A stretch of DNA of 64,000 nucleotides from positions 53,153,678 to 53,217,677 of the forward strand of contig OZ023274.1 in the NCBI GenBank assembly GCA_964007475.1. The letters run 5' to 3'. Source of the stretch: Hybos culiciformis. Its lineage: Eukaryota > Arthropoda > Insecta > Diptera > Hybotidae. Positions within the stretch are counted from its first letter, which is position 1, and the number at the start of each line of letters is the position of its first letter. Below, piece by piece: positions 10,436 through 25,774 of the stretch. A program made the position numbers and the translations under genes. Below the pieces are notes generated by a model that worked only from the letters and a program-made list of their open reading frames with translations, searched no databases and had not been told where the DNA came from.

Positions 10436-12092
10436 TTTTTTTATAATTATTATGCATTTATATAATATGTACTTTATAAAATCAAGAAAATAAAATTTAA
10501 AATGTTTTCTTTTTAATTGTTAATATTTTTTGAACATATTTGTGTTTACTGTACAAGTAAGAAAATGGAAATATATTTTACTAAGAAATAATAGTCACAA
10601 TTTATAAAAAAATGTTTGTACGGGAGAAATAACGATCGTATAAATTGTACTGCACACCTAATCAATTAGTAATTAATTACTGATTGAAGATAAAACTATT
10701 ATACTAAAAGCACAAATTTATATAAGCATAAGCTGGATCTTTAACAAATAAAAATCTGTATATGGATTACTGTAATTGATTAAATGTGGCTTTTAACGCT
10801 ATGAGCAATGCATCTGATCAAAGAATTTAGAAGACTTTAAAACGCCGTACAAGTAGGAAGTTCCTAAAAACTAAACCATGTAAGCATGTAACACTATATG
10901 TACATTTTTTTTCTCCACAAACACGAAAGATTTTCAATTTTCAATACGACAAAAAACCACGAATATAAACAAAAAACTAATATCTTACAGATAATGGTAC
11001 ACAGTTTTTGAAGCTTGCATTTGCTGATAAATTTTTTTATTGAAATATCTTAGAATGCTTATTATACGACTTTTAGATATATGATTCTTTTACCTCACCC
11101 TTTTTCTTAACACCCGCTTGCCCACAAAAAAAAGCGAGGGAATACAAAAAACTGGAAAAGATTTTTCACTATTGCGTGCAAAAAATATTCAAAAAGCTTG
11201 AAAAAGCTTTAATAGTGAAATTCACATGGAATTTCTTGTAAATTCTTTATCATCAATCATCAATATACCATAATATCATCATTATGTGAAATTTTGGTTT
11301 TTTTATATTTTCTTTAATCTGGCAGCACTCAATTCTACTGATTGTTTCAGCAGATCTACTGATTTTTTTTTTTACTATTTTATTCATTTAATTTTATAAT
11401 TATGTGTAAAATAATTTAATACATTTTATTGGATAATTTAATTTAATAATGACGCCGTAGAAACAAGTCCTAAAACGTGCCCATAATCAAGTTATTTTAT
11501 TGTGGCTTTTTACACTTCAGTTGTACTAATGCATCTGATTCTGATTCTTTTATTTCGAGAGAATTGTTTTATTATGCGAAACAAGGAAAGAGAGTTAAAA
11601 TAATCAGATGAATTAGTACATAGTGTAAAAAAAACTGAAATGGTAATAATCTAACAGCAAGTGGGGTGTGGTAGGTGTTAAAATTGAGCTATATAAAAAA
11701 GATAGATAATATGACCCAAAACTAAATAAAATTTCAAAGAGAGCTTTAAATAATATTCGAACCAATTAGTATTAAATTGTAAAAAGGAAAAGAATTTTGT
11801 TTGGATATGGTGAATAAAAACAATACAATAGCCTACCAACATGGAAAGGGTTGTTTCTGTATCGAATTAAAAATAAATTTAAATCAACTATATTCTACGG
11901 ATTTTTTAAATGTAAATCCTTGACAGATTTTTTAAAGAAATATCTGGCAACACTGTACAAATATTCTTGTTCATAATATTTTCCATAGTCATTAACAAAA
12001 CCAAAATTATTATCTCCTATCCATTATCTAAATTGATTTTCTAGTAAGTTCTTTAAAAAATTTTAAGCGAAAAGTTATTAAAAAAAAAAGTT
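10436..12092. other. Intergenic region between PAICS and ref(2)P copy A
   Basis: It holds the PAICS 3' end and a small imperfect inverted repeat with arms at 11503-11540 and 11601-11640 (TACTAATGCATCTGATT against AATCAGATGAATTAGTA). A partial relative of one arm (TGTGGCTTTTAACGC...GCATCTGAT) occurs near 10785-10822, so the arms belong to a dispersed repeat. No gene is supported. Confidence 0.5.
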
Positions 12093-15000
12093 ATGGATCG
12101 TGCTATGAAAATCCATTTTAAAAATCCAAAAAAAATTTGTTACGAAGAATTACCAAAGTGTTACAATGATTTCGCAAACATTTTCAACAATACTGCTGTT
12201 CGTGATGCACCAAAATTTTGGATTGGTAATTTTTTATTTTTGTTTACGCCTAAAAGCCCAATTGAATTTTTTTTCTAACGAACTAGGTAGGTAATTCTAA
12301 CGAAATAGGTTGGTAATTGTAAAATTTAGGTAATATAGCAGAGATGATAGAGTTAGAAGCCACATTGCATTTAAATAAACTGAATGGATAAACCTAGATC
12401 GATTTCTTAAATTTATTTCCACAATCTTGATGGAATTGTCTCCCACCATTGTTAGATTTGGTTTCTCCAAGAATATTTTTGTATTAACTTATTTCCATGC
12501 ACACTTTGAGGTACCTACCTATGTCTACGTGATTAATAGTACGTTCAGTAAGTACAGATTGTCCTTAGCTAGTGACAAAATCCTACGTTGCAGACAATCT
12601 GAAGTTTGTGAAAGACAAAATCTGACAGCTAAAGTCCTTAAATACAGACAATTTCTACAAAAAATCGTTCAGTAATGCAATCCTACCTCAAAACTTCCGC
12701 AAAGGGAAATTTCATAATTTCCCATAATAGTCCGTATTCTGGGAGTACTTTTTAGTTGGCCTTAGCTAAGGACAATGAATATTTTGATTAAAAACAAATA
12801 AAAAAAATGAATTTTAACAAAATTTTATGTTTTCCTAAATAAAATTCGAAATTTTATATTTTTATTTAAATAAAATATAAAATTTTAAATAAACATATAA
12901 AATTTTTAATAAAAATATAAAATTTTTAATTTTATTTACATATTTTATCAAATTTAGTTCAACCCATATACTTTAAAAAGGTTTATACCGAGTTCTTGTT
13001 TACATTTTACTACTGCTTCCTTTATGATGATTGTTTTCAAATTTTTATGCAAATTAAATAAAAATTTTCGATGTCTTCTTTATTTTTCGAGATATCAAAC
13101 ATTTTAACTTTTAAATAAAAATTGGCTACAAGAAAAAATTAAGAAACTTCGTAAAGAAGGCATAATGTTAATAAGACATCAGGTGCTTTGTACTTTTAAT
13201 ATTTGTTCACCAATGTCATGACACTAGTTTCAGAAATAGAAATACTTTTTCATCGGTGAATCACTAGTGAATTGGAAGTAATAATTCATGTTGAAGTGAG
13301 ACAAGATCTTATTTAAAAAGTAAATTGTTCGTACTTTTTTGCTCTATTAAAGAACTTGCAAGCGATATTCAGCATGATTCAATACAGAGTAGGAAAAAGA
13401 AATATATGTAAAAATAAAAAACACATTCACTCAATTTTTGTTCATGCATTTCACTAAACAATTTGTATTAATTTTTATTTTTCATATTTTTTATGTGTTA
13501 GCTTAAAAACATTTAAGAAAATGCAGAATTTTTGAAATTTCATTAAATTTGTATTTGCTTAAACAAAATATAAGCATATTATTAATAAATGTTACAAATT
13601 ATTCTTTAAAATCTGAAAAACAACAAATGACACATTTTAATATGCCCATATAAATTTTTTTAATGTATATGATTTTAAAATGAAATGTCACAGCTGTCCT
13701 TATCGTAGGGCTTTGCAGAAGTTATTTGCAGGATTTTGCAGAAAAGGGAATTCCTTAGCTACGGACAATCTGTACTTATAGTACGTTCAGTAAGTACAGA
13801 TTGTCCTTAGCTAGTGACAAAATCCTACGTTGCAGACAATCTGAAGTTTGTGAAAGACAAAATCTGACAGCTAAAGTCCTTAAATACAGACAATTTCTAC
13901 AAAAAATCGTTCAGTAATGCAATCCTACCTCAAAACTTCTGCAAAGGGAAATTTTATAATTTCCCATAATAGTCCGTATTCTGGGAGTACTTTTTAGTTG
14001 GCCTTAGCTAAGGACATTGATAATTTTGATTAAAAACAAACAAAAAAAGTTAATTTTAACAAAATTTTTTGTTTTCCTAAATAAAATTTGAAATTTTATA
14101 TTTTTATTTTAATAAAATACAAAATTTTAAATAAAAATATAAAATGTTTAATAAAAATATAAAATTTTTAATTTTATTTACATATTTTATCAAATTTAGT
14201 TCAACCCATATACTTTAAAAAGGTTTATACCGAGTTCTTGTTTATATTTCACTACAAGCTATCCTTCCTTTATGATGATTTTTTTTCAATCAATTATGCA
14301 AATTAAATAAAAATTTTAGATTTCTTCCTTAGTTTTCGAGATATCAAACATTTTATCTTTTAAATAAAAATTCGCTACAACAAGAAAATATTAAGAAACT
14401 TCGTAAAGAAGGGAGAACGGCAACATACATTATCATAATGTTAATAAGGCATCAGGTCAGGTGCTTTGTATTTTTAATATTTGTTCAACAATAGCATGAC
14501 ACTAGTTTTAGAAATAGTGGTTCATCGGTGAACCACTAGTGAATAGGAAGTAATAATTCATGTTGAAGTGAGGCAAGATCCTATTTAAAAAGTAAATTGT
14601 TCGTACTTTTTTGCTCTATTAAAGAACTTGCCATATTCAGCTTGATTCAATACAGAGTAGGAAACATAAATATATGTAAAAAAACACATTCTCTCAATTT
14701 TTGTTCATGCATTTTACTAGACAATTTGTATTAAGTAAGTTTTATTAGGTATGTGTTAGCTTAAAAACATTTAAAAAAAAGGCAGAATTTTTGAAATTTC
14801 ATTAAATTTGTATTCCCTTAAACAATATACATGCATATTATTAATAAATGTTACAAATGATTCTTTAAAATCTGAAATACAACAAATGACACATTTCATA
14901 TGCGCATATAAAATTTTTTAATGTATATGATTTTAAAATGAAATGTCACAGCTTTCCTTATCGTAGGGGTTTGCAGAAGTTATTTGCAGGATTTTGCAGA

Positions 15001-17569
15001 AAAGGGAATTCCTTAGCTACGGACAATCGGTACTTACTGAACGCACTATTAATGATAGTACGTTCCGTAAGTCCGGGTACCCTCCACGCAAGATTTCCCT
15101 TTTCTGCAAAGTCCTAGGAATACCTTCTGCAAAGTCCTATGCACAGGGTATTGCCACCATTTTAATTTTAAAATCGTATACCTTAATAAATTTTATATGC
15201 GCATTGTTAAAAAATTTGACATTTGTTGTTTTCAGATTTTGAAGATTAATTTGTATATTTATTAATAATTTGCTTATATTTTGCTTAAAGAAATACAAAT
15301 TTAATGAAATAGCTAAAATTCTTTTTTTATTTTTTAATGTTTTTAAGCTAAACACATAAAAACTATTAAAATGCATGACCAAAATTGAGTGAATGTGTTA
15401 GTTTACACTTTAACATGAATTTTTACTCCCTATTGACTAGTGATTCACCGATGAAAAAGTATTTCTATTTTGGAAATTGGTTACATGCATTTGGTGAACA
15501 AATATAAAAGTATATGCAAATAATTACAAGTTTTCGAGATATCACAATTTAAACTGGTTTTTATGAATTTATATTTAAATGAATAAAATGTTTGATATCT
15601 TGAAAACTAAGCGAGATATCGCAAATTTTTATTTTATCTTTTCGTCTTATTACGTCGAGTTCTACAAGAATCCATTATCAGATCCACGCCGTAGGCATCG
15701 TAGACTTGCCCATAATTTTTTTTCCAATATTTTGTTGTTTACAAATATTACACAAGTGCCGAAAAAACCAACAAAATACATGAGAAATTTTCGGCATTAT
15801 GCAATATCATAAAGGAAGTGAGAATAGCTATAGTAAAATGTAAACTGAAAATCAAAGTGTAAAAAAAACCTGTATAAAATTTTTTGTCAGTAAATGGTTC
15901 AATATTTTTTTATTTATAATTTTTTTTTTCTAATAATATATACCCACTTTGTTATTATTTGTTATTGTCCTAGAAAAAAATGCACTAAAAAGTACGCCCA
16001 GAACTGAGTTTGTTATGGGAAATTTTAAAATTTCCCTTTGCAGAAGTTTTGTGGTAGGGTAGCATTTTGGAACGATTTTTTTGCAGAAATTGTCTCAATC
16101 ATCGGACTTAGCTGTCAGATTTTGTCGTTCCAAAAGTAAATTTGTCACAGAACTGAGGTATTGTCCTGTGTGGAGGGTACCCGAGACTTATGGAACGCAC
16201 TATGAACGTACTATAACTATATTTTGAATAACAATAATAAAGCTAATAGACTAAAAAACACGAATACTTAGCTAGGTACCTATATTTTTAGAAATAGAAC
16301 TTACATGTAGGTAGGAACATTTCAAATCAATATTTTCCCATTAAAGTTATGAGAAGGGCGGATTTGGAAAACATTTTTTATTTTGACTTTGGAATTTAAT
16401 TGAATATTTAAAATTTTTTTTCTAGATCAAGATGGTGATCAAGTGGAAATCAATGATGAAAAATCGTATAATGTTTTTTTGAGAATTGCTCCAAAAAAAC
16501 AAATTTTTATTAACAATGATAATTTGGAAACTTTAACTTCAGTTCAAATGCCGCAATTATTTACTCCATGTTTTCCACAATTTCCTCCTACTCCTCGAAC
16601 TATTTTTCCAAATTCAAATTCTGCTCGTTCACATTATCCTCATTTAACACGTCGAGGTAATTTCTTTCATTCAACTCCTACGTCCCATTTTCCTAATACA
16701 CATTTTTGGAAGGGTCGTCAAGTACCATTTAGCCAATCGAGTTCAACCGAGTTTAATCGCATGAATAATTACAACAACAATAATAATAATAATAATAATA
16801 ACGACGGACGTCCAAATTCATTTGGCTGGCAATCGGAACAATTTGACTTCTTTGGCAATTATAAAAATAGTAATAATTATAATAACAATAATAATAATAA
16901 CAACAATAATAATAATAATAATAATAACAATAATAACGGAAGTAACAATAAGCCTATCCATTTTTCCATCATTTGCAATGAATGTAAAATGAATCCAATT
17001 ATTGGATTTCGTTACATATGTATTTCTTGTCCAAATTATAATCTTTGTTCGCATTGTGAATTTAAGGGCTGTCACAAGAAGCATGATATGATTCGTCTAT
17101 GCAAACCTCTAAATTCTAATGACTATACTGATTCCCCAGTCATGGTTCCGCTAACCATTGATTTGAACAGCGATGACGATGGAGCCAATAATGATATTAC
17201 GACAAGGGAGCCGAAATTATTACAACCATCAATTCAGGAGCCAACTGTTGGATCAAATTATATAAATGAAACATCAACAGAAAAAAGGGATGTAACAATC
17301 GATCTAGAAGATAATCATTTAAGTGAAGGGGTTGAAAAAAAGTTCACTGAAATCGTGTACCATGATGGTAAGCAAATTAAAAAAAGTTTTCTTTTTACAA
17401 AATTTTTTAATAATTATTTCCTAACTTCTTTTTAGTTTCTCATATAAATGAAGCTATTAAGTTAATGTTGAACATGGGATTCACGAATGAAGGAAAATGG
17501 TTAACTTATCTATTAGAATCAGTTAATGGCGACATTTGTAAAGCTTTGGATTTAATTAAAATTAATTAA
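12093..17569 (+). CDS. ref(2)P: ref(2)P / p62 (sequestosome-1) autophagy adaptor, tandem copy A
   Basis: Three exons (12093-12225, 16426-17367, 17436-17569) join to 402 residues. The protein has the p62 architecture. An N-terminal PB1 domain (~1-70) carries the acidic OPCA motif DQDGDQVEIND at ~45-55. A ZZ zinc finger at ~225-266 reads CNECKMNPIIGFRYICISC, then CSHCEFKGCHKKHDM. A C-terminal UBA domain reads LNMGFTNEGKWLTYLLESV, then ALDLI. p62 proteins polymerise by PB1, bind ubiquitinated cargo by UBA and attach it to Atg8 for selective autophagy. The middle is rich in Asn runs encoded by AAT/AAC and in Pro/Ser. Unlike copy B, the stretch between ZZ and UBA has no W-x-x-[ILV] motif; only a weak FTEI is seen. 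Intron 1 (4.2 kb) is full of repeated transposons. It is the upstream member of a same-strand pair. Confidence 0.93.
12532..16202. mobile_element. Cluster of three ~1.2-kb inverted-repeat elements of one family (two direct, one inverted)
   Basis: Copies lie at about 12538-13779, 13780-15047 and 15057-16202. The first two run in the same direction and match almost continuously; the third is reversed and more diverged. Ends read AGTACGTTCAGTAAGTACAG or AGTACGTTCCGTAAGTCCGG and their complements. The first two as a block are flanked by ATTAAT on both sides (12532-12537, 15048-15053); because ATTAAT is itself a palindrome it could be target duplication or the outermost inverted repeat. Internal landmarks are TTTTGCAGAAAAGGGAATTC near one end and TTTCCCATAATAGTCCG near the other. 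No transposase is readable, so these are non-autonomous. All sit in intron 1 of ref(2)P copy A. Confidence 0.8.
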
Positions 17570-18170
17570 ACTAAACTTTTAAAATAGAGGAAAAGGGAAA
17601 CATTTTTTTTTATTTATAATTTGTATTTTTTTTATAATATTCATTAATTTAAAATTATGATATAATTAAAAATAAAAAAACCATTCAAGTATATATAATA
17701 TTGGGAATCAAATTCCAGATGATAGTGAGAAATCCATGTTCCATACCATAATAATTAAGTACGTGTAATATGCAATAACAAAGCAATACTGCTCCCACAC
17801 GAAACTTTATAAATGTTTTTTGAGATGCCACTAGTTTTAATGATATTTGACAAAAATGAAACAAAAAATTTTGGGATATTTGGACAAGAAAATCGGGGGA
17901 AAAAATTGAAGCTATTTTATAAAAAACGTATTTGTAATATGTATTATACTAGTAATTAAAGTTAAAAAAAATATTTAATTCAAAACGGTTTCCATTTTTC
18001 ATTTTGTACAACAACTTAACATATAGCAGGGCCAGTGTCAAAAACTTTTCGAGTGCCTCCTTTTTCGCAACATACTCTATGATTAATGCTTGGGCGTTTT
18101 CAGCCGTCGCCACGAATGTTTTTTGGCCACAGTTTTAGTTATCAAACAATCGCTAGCAGACATAACTCAT

Positions 18171-19056
18171 AAAAAAAACACACGAAGCAGTCATAGGAAC
18201 TGCCGAAAGAAGTTTATACTTAAAGGCCGGTATTCAACTGAAGATAAAGTACAAGATAAATTTTATCTTGAAAAGGAACATTATTGAGTGAGATAAAAAT
18301 TTACACATGACTGTCTAACTTATGTACTTGACACTTGACATATGATTTTAAAAACAATAATTATTTAAAAAAAGCATAATAATAAATAAAATCATAATTA
18401 CTAAATTTAAAAATGGTTGTTTATAAAAAAATTGTATCTTCCAAAAAATCCGCCTAAAAAAATATATTTTGATAAAAACTATCTAAACAATTTTATTTTT
18501 AATTTACTTACCTCCCAACTTTCATCCATTTTATTTAATTAATTTTTTATTGGTAAATATTATAGAAATTATTTTAGTTTTCTAATTTTTGATGAAAAAC
18601 AAACTTTAAACAACAAACAACAAACGTCAAATTCTTTTTACACGACCTAATGTCAAAATTTATCTTGAAAAAAATGTTCAAAACATTCTTTGCAAGATAA
18701 ATTTTTGAAATAAAATTTATTTGAGTGAAAATATTTTCATACAATTTTTACTCAGATAAATTTCCATTTATCTTCAGTTGGGTACCGATAAATTAAATTC
18801 ACTCAGATAAAATTTATCTCAGATAAAATTTTATATGAAAAAATTGATTTTATCTCCAGTTGAATACCGGCCTTAAAGCTTTAAACTATGAAATAACAGT
18901 CGCTATAAATGATGGGCTGCTCAGTACAAAATGTAAATTTAAATAAAAATCAGTCCAGCAAAAGCAGTCCATTATTTGTAGTTATTTCATAGTTTAAAGT
19001 TTTAAGTATAAACTTTTTTCGGCAGTTCCTATGACTGCTTCGTGTGTTTTTTTTTT
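18171..19056. mobile_element. Outer inverted-repeat element, split by a TTAA-type element
   Basis: The arms are about 50 bp: CACACGAAGCAGTCATAGGA with ACTGCCGAAAGAAGTTTATA on the left, and the complementary sequence at 19003-19056 on the right. A second inverted pair (CTTTAAACTATGAAATAAC against GTTATTTCATAGTTTAAAG) lies inside. The left arm is interrupted by the element at 18224-18872. It has no coding capacity. Confidence 0.78.
18224..18872. mobile_element. Non-autonomous element with AGGCCGGTATTCAACTG ends and TTAA duplication (copy 1)
   Basis: Left end AGGCCGGTATTCAACTGAAG; right end CAGTTGAATACCGGCC. TTAA lies on each side (18220-18223 and 18873-18876). The uninterrupted right arm of the host element shows the empty site as a single TTAA, which supports TTAA as the duplicated target, a piggyBac-like preference. 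The interior contains repeated TTTATCT/AGATAAA motifs. A shorter sister copy lies at 45077-45572. Confidence 0.82.
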
Positions 19057-20035
19057 ATATTTTGAGCCAGGACGACTCTAAAAGTAGCTAGCTACCCAAA
19101 ACTTTTGGGCAGGTAATCTTTATTTCACCGGCGCTACCTATTCAAAAAACTTTTTTTTTTTGCATATTTTAAGCAGGGAAGACCCTAACCATAGCTCCCT
19201 ATCCAAAATTTTTGGTCAGGTAATTCCACCCTCACTTCCGCCCGCACTTCCAATCTCACTTCCGCCCTCACTTCTGCCCTAACTACCAACCTCTCTTCCG
19301 CCCTCACTTCCGCCCTCACTTCCGCCCTCACTTCTGCCCTCACTTCCGCCCTCACTTCCGCCCTCACTTCCGCCCTCACTTCCGTCCTCACTTCCGCCCT
19401 CACTTCCGTCCTCACTTCCGTCCTCACTTCCGCCCTCACTTCCGCCCTCACTTCCGCCCTCACTTCCGCTCTCACTTCCGCCCTCACTTCCGCCCTAACT
19501 TCCGCCCTCTTCCACCCTATTTTCCGCCCTCACTTCTGCCCTAACTACCAACCTCTCTTCCGCCCTCACTTCCGCCCTGATTTCCGCCCTGATTTCCGCC
19601 CTCACTTCCGCAATCACTTCCGCCCTCACTTCCGCCCTCACTTCCGCCCTCACTTCCATCCTCACTTCCGCCCTTATTTCCGCCCTCACTTCCGACCTCT
19701 CTTCAGTCCTTACTGCCGCCCTCTCTTCAGCCTTTACTGCCGCTCTCTCTTCAGCCCTTACTGCCGCCCTCACTTCCTTCCTTTTTTTTGGGCAGGTAAT
19801 CTTTATTTCTCACCCGAGCTACCTATTTTGAAAAAAAATTATTTTGGTATATTTTGAGGCGGGAAGACTAACTGTAGCTCCGTACCCAAAATTTTTGGTC
19901 AGGTAATCTAATTATTTCACCGGAGGAAAAAATTTTTTTTAACATATTTTGAGCCGGCACGACCTAACCGTCCCAAAAAATTTTCGGCAGGTAGTCTTTA
20001 TTTCACCGGACCTACCTATTTTGAAAAATAAATTT
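19056..20035. repeat. ~100-bp degenerate tandem repeat, interrupted by a minisatellite
   Basis: About five units share CATATTTTGAGCCGGGA, then a GACCCTAAC-like segment, CCCAAAATTTTTGGTCAGG, TAATCTTTATTTCACCGG and GCTACCTATTTTGAAAA. Units start near 19056, 19160, 19782 (partial), 19848 and 19940. Divergence between units is substantial. The 12-bp array at 19229-19775 sits inside one unit. Confidence 0.75.
19229..19775. repeat. 12-bp minisatellite (ACTTCCGCCCTC)n
   Basis: About 45 consecutive 12-base units of ACTTCCGCCCTC run here, with variants (ACTTCCGTCCTC, ATTTCCGCCCTG, CTCTTCAGCCCTT). The strand composition is strongly skewed: almost no G on plus. On the minus strand the array reads as two open frames of Arg-Ala-Glu-Val repeats, because 12 is a multiple of three. 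No start context, exon or domain supports translation. Confidence 0.93.
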
Positions 20036-21193
20036 TAGTTGTTAAATAATTTGTAAACGAAAGATTTTTAAAAATAATTTGAATTTAAATTTTTCGCGCC
20101 AAATTATTTTGTTTTTATAAATAACAAATGATTATTGAGTGGACTCATTTTTTTTGAGTATTCAAACGGTACAGCATGTCGTTTTTTTTTAACTCGAAAT
20201 TCGAATGAGTAAAATAATTTTTACCCCCTACAGAATTACTCATTTACATCATACACCGCACCTAAAGAACTATAAACTTCAAAAAACAAGCAGCCACGAA
20301 ATCAAAGTTGTAACTCTAAATCGACATTTTTTCGAAATTTTGGACCAAAAAAATTTTTTAATTTTTTGTAAACACTTTTATTAGTAGTTTGCTGCTCGCT
20401 GATAAACCAAAACTTAAATATATCATGTACATGTACCCTAATTATTAGGATTAGACCATGACGTCCATAATGAAATATACTAAAAATTATTTAAAAGTAA
20501 AATTTTTTTTTTTCACCAGGGGCCGCCAGCACAAACAGTCTAGTAGCTCCCTGCATGCAGTTATCCTTTTCTACCGTTGCAGCATCTCTTTTCTGAACTG
20601 TCAAAAAAAATGTTAATTTTTTGATAAAAAACTGCAAATTCATTCATTTTTTTACGAACAATCCAGTACCCGAGTCCGAGTGTGCCAGTTCCACCAAGTG
20701 TGTTGTTGATAAAAACTTAAAAACTTTGTTTATTTTTTTATTTATTTTGATAAAGATATTTCATTCGAATTCGAATTTCGTAAATCATAATAAATCAAAA
20801 TTTATAGAATTTCGTATTTTTTGTAAAACTATTTTGCGTGACTCATTAACTAAGTGACAGTCAGTGGTTCATTATTCAGAAGAACTTGTATTTCATTGTT
20901 ATTTCATAATTATTTCCAATCTTAAATCGAAAGTTTTCGAATTTTCTTGACTATTCTATATCCAGTAGAATTATAATATTTTTCATATAAATACAACGCA
21001 CTTTTTTTCTAAATATCAATTCTATTTTGATAATCAACGAGTTAAGTTCGTCTGGAAGACAGAAAAAAAAAACATTCCGATAAATAAAAATAAAAAAATA
21101 ATTGAAAACAAAAAATAAAATAATAAAAACAAAAACTAAATTATACCTATAACTTCATATAGTTGAACAAAATATAAATAAAAAAAAAAAAAC

Positions 21194-24476
<3,283 letters not shown>

Positions 24477-25774
24477 GGAGAACAATATTATATATTAACC
24501 TAAAATTTTTACCGTATTACACACATTATTATTTTGTAGATTAGATTTATAGATGATGACGAAAAGTTGAAATAATTTTTATTTGGCAAAAACATTAAAA
24601 TGTTAAAAAAAAAAAATACTTTAATAATTTCGATGTAAAATTTTGGTATATTTTAAGTATATAATCAACAATCAAGATCAAATATCTTGATCACAATTAA
24701 AATATTAGATTTTAAGAATTCACAATTATAATTATTTTGTGGTATGATTTATGGTCTAAAAACTATTCAATTTTCTTATAAATAATGGATTACATAATTA
24801 CAATAGTATATGTATTATTATAAATGGAAGGACTTTCAAATAAAATTAATAAAAATTTAAATTTGTATTTATTTGTATTATGTTCTCAAACTATTAGAAA
24901 TTCAGAGGTCCCAGTTTGAGTCGCGACTTTTTTTGGATTTTAGTATATATCTATCTACTTAGTGTGTTTTGGCCAGTTTAGGGTTAGGAAAGTTTTAAAA
25001 ATTAGGTATTACATTTCGATAAACGTTAGCAGCTGAGGTCAATATTTTTAGACAGACTTCAGATGTTTATTATGTACCATTTATTGTAACGACAGTATAA
25101 TATCCCGACTGTTACTGCGTTCATGTTAAAAAAATGTTCCTGCAATATTAGTAAAATTAAAGAAATATGGAACTACCTATTTGAAGCAAGACTACGGGGG
25201 CCAAATAGCTTTTTTAGGTGCCTAAAACAAGTAAAAGAAATGTGATCACTACTTCTTTATAGTGACAAAAAATTAAATTTGATTGCAGCACTATGAAATA
25301 TAAATGCTAAATATTGATTTTGGTTGGTTGCAATCGTTGCATTGCAATAATGCAATGCAATCAAGTTTCGGCAGTAATAAAATATTGATGAAAACAAACA
25401 AAAAAATTATAAGGGGAAAATAAAAACGATACACGCGACCAAAATTAGAAGATTTAAGTTTGCCGTCGACTTATTTAAAGTATGTATTAGAATTTCTTTT
25501 AGTGAAAAAAAAGGTTTAGAAATTATTTAAGGATTCAGTCAATTATCGGGATTAGAAAATACTCAAAGAAAGTTTAAATCGTTAGCATTTTTGTAAGACT
25601 ATTATGTTGTCTACTTTAGTTTGAGTTCGTCGTTCAATTTGTTTTGTAAATAAGAAAAAATCAAAAATAAACAAAAAACCACAAGAAATTTAATTAAAAA
25701 CAAACAAAAAATAATAAAATATCGATTGAAATTGAATCATTATTGAATTAATTAAAATATTAATATAAAGAAAA
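24477..25774. other. Intergenic region between ref(2)P copy B and zinc-finger gene Z1
   Basis: AT-rich, with the copy B 3' end on the left and the Z1 5' region on the right. I see no gene, clear inverted repeat or RNA gene. Confidence 0.5.

Larger units (their letters stand above)
17570..21193. other. Spacer between the two ref(2)P copies
   Basis: The 3.6-kb spacer contains a nested pair of inverted-repeat elements (18171-19056), a tandem-repeat block with an embedded minisatellite (19056-20035) and AT-rich DNA around 20.0-21.2 kb that should include the copy B promoter. No gene is supported. Confidence 0.6.

Noticed and set aside
16818..17084. Minus-strand frame rich in Ile and Val, like a membrane segment
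   Set aside because: It is the antisense of the AAT/AAC Asn runs of ref(2)P copy A.
19185..19773. Two minus-strand open frames of Arg-Ala-Glu-Val repeats as real proteins
   Set aside because: They are a direct product of the 12-bp array on a G-free strand; no splice context, conserved flank or homologous domain supports translation.
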